Assembly: GCF_001280005.1 (NCBI RefSeq)
Contig: NZ_LGDW01000129.1
Location: 1-6,915 of the forward strand
DNA length: 6,915 bases
Source of the DNA: Streptomyces sp. NRRL WC-3618
Lineage (GTDB): Bacteria; Actinomycetota; Actinomycetes; Streptomycetales; Streptomycetaceae
Direction: 5' to 3'
The notes under the pieces are model-generated. The model had not been told where the DNA came from. It saw only the letters and a list, made by a program, of their open reading frames with translations, and did no database searches. This document shows, piece after piece, positions 5,322 to 6,915 of this stretch. Within the stretch, counting starts at the first letter, position 1. Every line of letters starts with the position of its first letter. Position numbers and translations under genes: made by a program.

Positions 5322-5350
5322 ACGGGCCGCGGCTGGTGGCCGCGACCCGT
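5322..5350 (-). terminator. Strong hairpin terminator of the sedolisin-type protease gene
   Basis: The arms are 5322-5333 (ACGGGCCGCGGC) and 5339-5350 (GCCGCGACCCGT), with a five-base loop. As minus-strand RNA all 12 positions pair, one of them as G-U; as plus-strand RNA the same position is a C-A mismatch. The hairpin therefore favours transcripts running leftward, that is from the protease gene, whose stop lies 50 bases before it. No U-run follows, which is usual in Streptomyces. Confidence 0.8.
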
Positions 5351-5400
5351 TCCCCAGTTTGTGCGATGAGTTGTGTTTTGGCTGGATCTGGTGGTTCAGG

Positions 5401-6768
5401 TCAGCCGGTGAAGGCGCTCAGGCCTTCCGGGGTGCCCAAGCCGGTCGGGCCGTCGTAGCCGGACCTGGCGGTGCAGAAGTAGCTCGTGGAGCAGGTCCCG
5501 TTGTTGCCGGACGTGACGTCGTTGAGCGCCGAGGTGCCGGCCGCCGCGTAGGGGTACGACGCCGGGTAGTCGCTGCTGCCCGGGGTGCCGGCGAGGGCGT
5601 AGACGCCCGCGATGATCGGGGCGGAGGCGCTGGTGCCGCCGTAGGTGACCCATCCGGTGCCGTCGCCGTAGGTGTCGTAGACCGAGACGCCGGTCGCGGG
5701 GTCGGCCACGGCGGAGACGTCGGAGATCATGCGCTTGGCGCAGCTCGTGTCGGTCTGCCACGCGGGCTTCGCGTCGTACGCGGAGCAGCCGGAGCCGGTG
5801 CCCTCGGTGCTGCTGGTCTTCCACACGCTCTCGGTCCAGCCGCGGGCGGTGGAGGAGGTGGACAGCCTGGTGCCGCCGACGGCGGTGACGTACTTGGAGG
5901 CGGCCGGGTACTCGGCGCCGTAGGCCTCGTCGCCCGCGCTGACCGTGATGGCGACGCCGGGGTGGTTGAAGTACGAGGTGTCGTAGCCGGCGTCGGAGGA
6001 GGACTCCGAGCCGCCGTAGCTGTTGGAGACGTACTTGGCTCCCAGGGTGACCGCGCGGTTCACGGCCGTACCGAGGTTGGCCATCGAGGCCGACTTGGCC
6101 TCGACCAGCAGGATGTTGCAGTTCGGGCAGATCGCGCTCGCCATGTCGACGTCGAGGGAGATCTCGCCGGCCCAGCCGCTGTCGGCGCTGGGCAGGGAGG
6201 TCGTCGAGCCGGTCTGGCCGACCTTCTTGAAGCAGCCGTTGGCCGTGGTGCAGGCGGGGAGGCCGTAGTGCGAGCGGTAGGCCGCGAGGTCGGACTCGGC
6301 GTTCGGGTCGTCGTAGGCGTCGACGATCGCGATGGTCCGGCCGGTGCCGTTGGAGGCGGCGGCGGAGGTCAGTCCATAGGCGGACTGGAGGTCGCTGGGG
6401 CCGTAACCCGTGGGGGTGGCCGAACTGGCGTGCGGCTTGATGGTCGCGGGGGTGGCGCCCTTCTTCGCCGCCTGCTCCTCCTGGAAGGCGGTGGTGCCGC
6501 CGGTGACGCGTAGGGCGTTGCAGGAGGCGAAGCCCTTCGCCGGGGCCGCGCCGCACTGGCTGGTGTAGCTCACGTGGGCCTTGGCGACCTGGGCGGCGAT
6601 GGCCTTGGCGGTGACCTTGGGGGTTGCGGAGGCCGTGGAGGTGGCTGCTCCGGCCTGGGTCGCGGTGCCGAGTCCGGCGAGGGCGAGCGCTGCCGTGGCT
6701 ATGGCGGCGGTGCCTGTGCGGCGCCATCTGCCGTGGGTGGAGTGGCTGGTGGGGAGTGACGTACGCAA
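5401..6768 (-). CDS. Secreted sedolisin-type (S53) serine-carboxyl peptidase
   Basis: This 455-residue exported endopeptidase should cleave proteins outside the cell. Residues 1-42 form a long signal peptide: basic RWRR (14-17), hydrophobic core (21-39), AGAA near the cleavage site. Sedolisin catalytic residues are visible: Glu202 and Asp206 in GEISLDVDMA, oxyanion Asp280 in SAGDEAYG, and Ser380 in YGGTSASAP, where most relatives have SGTS. The end (DVTSG at 417-421, then GYDGPTGLGTPEG) resembles the family's calcium-binding region. Ten cysteines fall in close pairs (72/83, 173/179, 214/217, 328/343, 426/432), suggesting five disulfides. Only about 75 residues separate the signal from the catalytic core, far less than the usual S53 propeptide. 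TTG 6768 is chosen because AGGAGG stands seven bases upstream and no other start precedes the signal peptide. It has its own terminator, so it is probably a separate transcription unit from the secretion genes. Some pipelines would label it S8. Confidence 0.88.
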   Translation of the reverse strand: MRTSLPTSHSTHGRWRRTGTAAIATAALALAGLGTATQAGAATSTASATPKVTAKAIAAQVAKAHVSYTSQCGAAPAKGFASCNALRVTGGTTAFQEEQAAKKGATPATIKPHASSATPTGYGPSDLQSAYGLTSAAASNGTGRTIAIVDAYDDPNAESDLAAYRSHYGLPACTTANGCFKKVGQTGSTTSLPSADSGWAGEISLDVDMASAICPNCNILLVEAKSASMANLGTAVNRAVTLGAKYVSNSYGGSESSSDAGYDTSYFNHPGVAITVSAGDEAYGAEYPAASKYVTAVGGTRLSTSSTARGWTESVWKTSSTEGTGSGCSAYDAKPAWQTDTSCAKRMISDVSAVADPATGVSVYDTYGDGTGWVTYGGTSASAPIIAGVYALAGTPGSSDYPASYPYAAAGTSALNDVTSGNNGTCSTSYFCTARSGYDGPTGLGTPEGLSAFTG

Positions 6769-6775
6769 CGTACAG

Positions 6776-6781
6776 CCTCCT
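6776..6781 (-). promoter_or_regulatory. Ribosome binding site that fixes the TTG start of the protease
   Basis: The minus strand reads AGGAGG from 6781 to 6776, seven bases before TTG 6768. It is a full-strength site and the only one near the start of the signal peptide, which supports the rare TTG start. Confidence 0.8.
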
Positions 6782-6883
6782 GTGAGGGGGTGGTCAGGGG
6801 CGGTGCGGGTGGGGGTGCGGGGAGGTGCTTGCCGCCGGTGCGGTGTCCCCGGCGGCGGGTTGGCGGCCCGCGACGAACCCTCG

Positions 6884-6906
6884 CTTGTTGAGTACGCGAC
6901 AACAAG
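6884..6906. promoter_or_regulatory. 7+7 bp inverted repeat upstream of the protease (operator candidate)
   Basis: CTTGTTG (6884-6890) and CAACAAG (6900-6906) are exact complements around a nine-base centre. The site lies about 115-140 bases upstream of TTG 6768, in the only less GC-rich patch of the leader. Half-site centres are 16 bases apart. A dimeric regulator of protease expression is a fair guess; I do not recognise the motif as that of a named regulator. The window ends nine bases further on, so the promoter may be partly outside. Confidence 0.45.
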
Positions 6907-6915
6907 ATGGGTTGC

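Noticed and set aside
5194..6513. Long plus-strand open frame of 439 codons opposite the protease gene
   Set aside because: The product is mostly Gly, Ala, Arg and Val in a shadow pattern, and the minus strand holds clear sedolisin motifs in frame.

Overview
The window comes from a high-GC actinobacterium, almost certainly Streptomyces. The coding sequence has strong G/C preference at third codon positions, uses GTG and TTG starts alongside strong GGAGG-type ribosome sites, and the proteins are typical Streptomyces ones. All genes that can be supported lie on the minus strand, so the window is best read from high to low coordinates.

Layout, in transcriptional order. (1) 6915-6769: upstream region of a protease gene, holding a 7+7 bp inverted repeat that could be an operator. 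(2) 6768-5401: an exported serine peptidase of the sedolisin type (S53), followed by a strong hairpin terminator at 5350-5322. (3) 5321-4938: intergenic DNA with several palindromes, presumably the control region of the next gene. (4) 4937-4629: a 102-residue, two-helix membrane protein that looks like a VirB2/pilin-type or small channel subunit, followed by a hairpin at once. (5) 4628-4379: a 250-base leader with an 18-of-20 palindrome, three copies of an 8-mer and a long-range inverted repeat. (6) 4378-583: three tightly coupled genes encoding a VirB8/TcpC-like bitopic protein, a VirB6/TrbL-like polytopic protein with a signal peptide, and a protein combining a VirB3/PrgI-like membrane hairpin with the non-catalytic N-terminal half of VirB4. 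(7) 582-101: the 5' part of a separate gene for the VirB4 motor (ATPase) domain.

Together, items 4 to 7 form the membrane core of a type IV secretion-like (conjugation-type) machine: small membrane subunit, VirB8-like, VirB6-like, and a VirB3/VirB4 ATPase divided between two genes. No relaxase, coupling protein or integrase is visible, but the window cuts the operon short, so their absence means little.

The left end is the main anomaly. Bases 1 to about 100 are an internal piece of an actinobacterial 23S rRNA gene, on the plus strand. They replace the rest of the ATPase gene, which stops matching its own reading frame after about 161 codons. The simplest explanation is a chimeric join at a contig end, because rRNA operons are collapsed repeats. 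A real rearrangement cannot be excluded from sequence alone. The rest of the ATPase must not be read from this contig.
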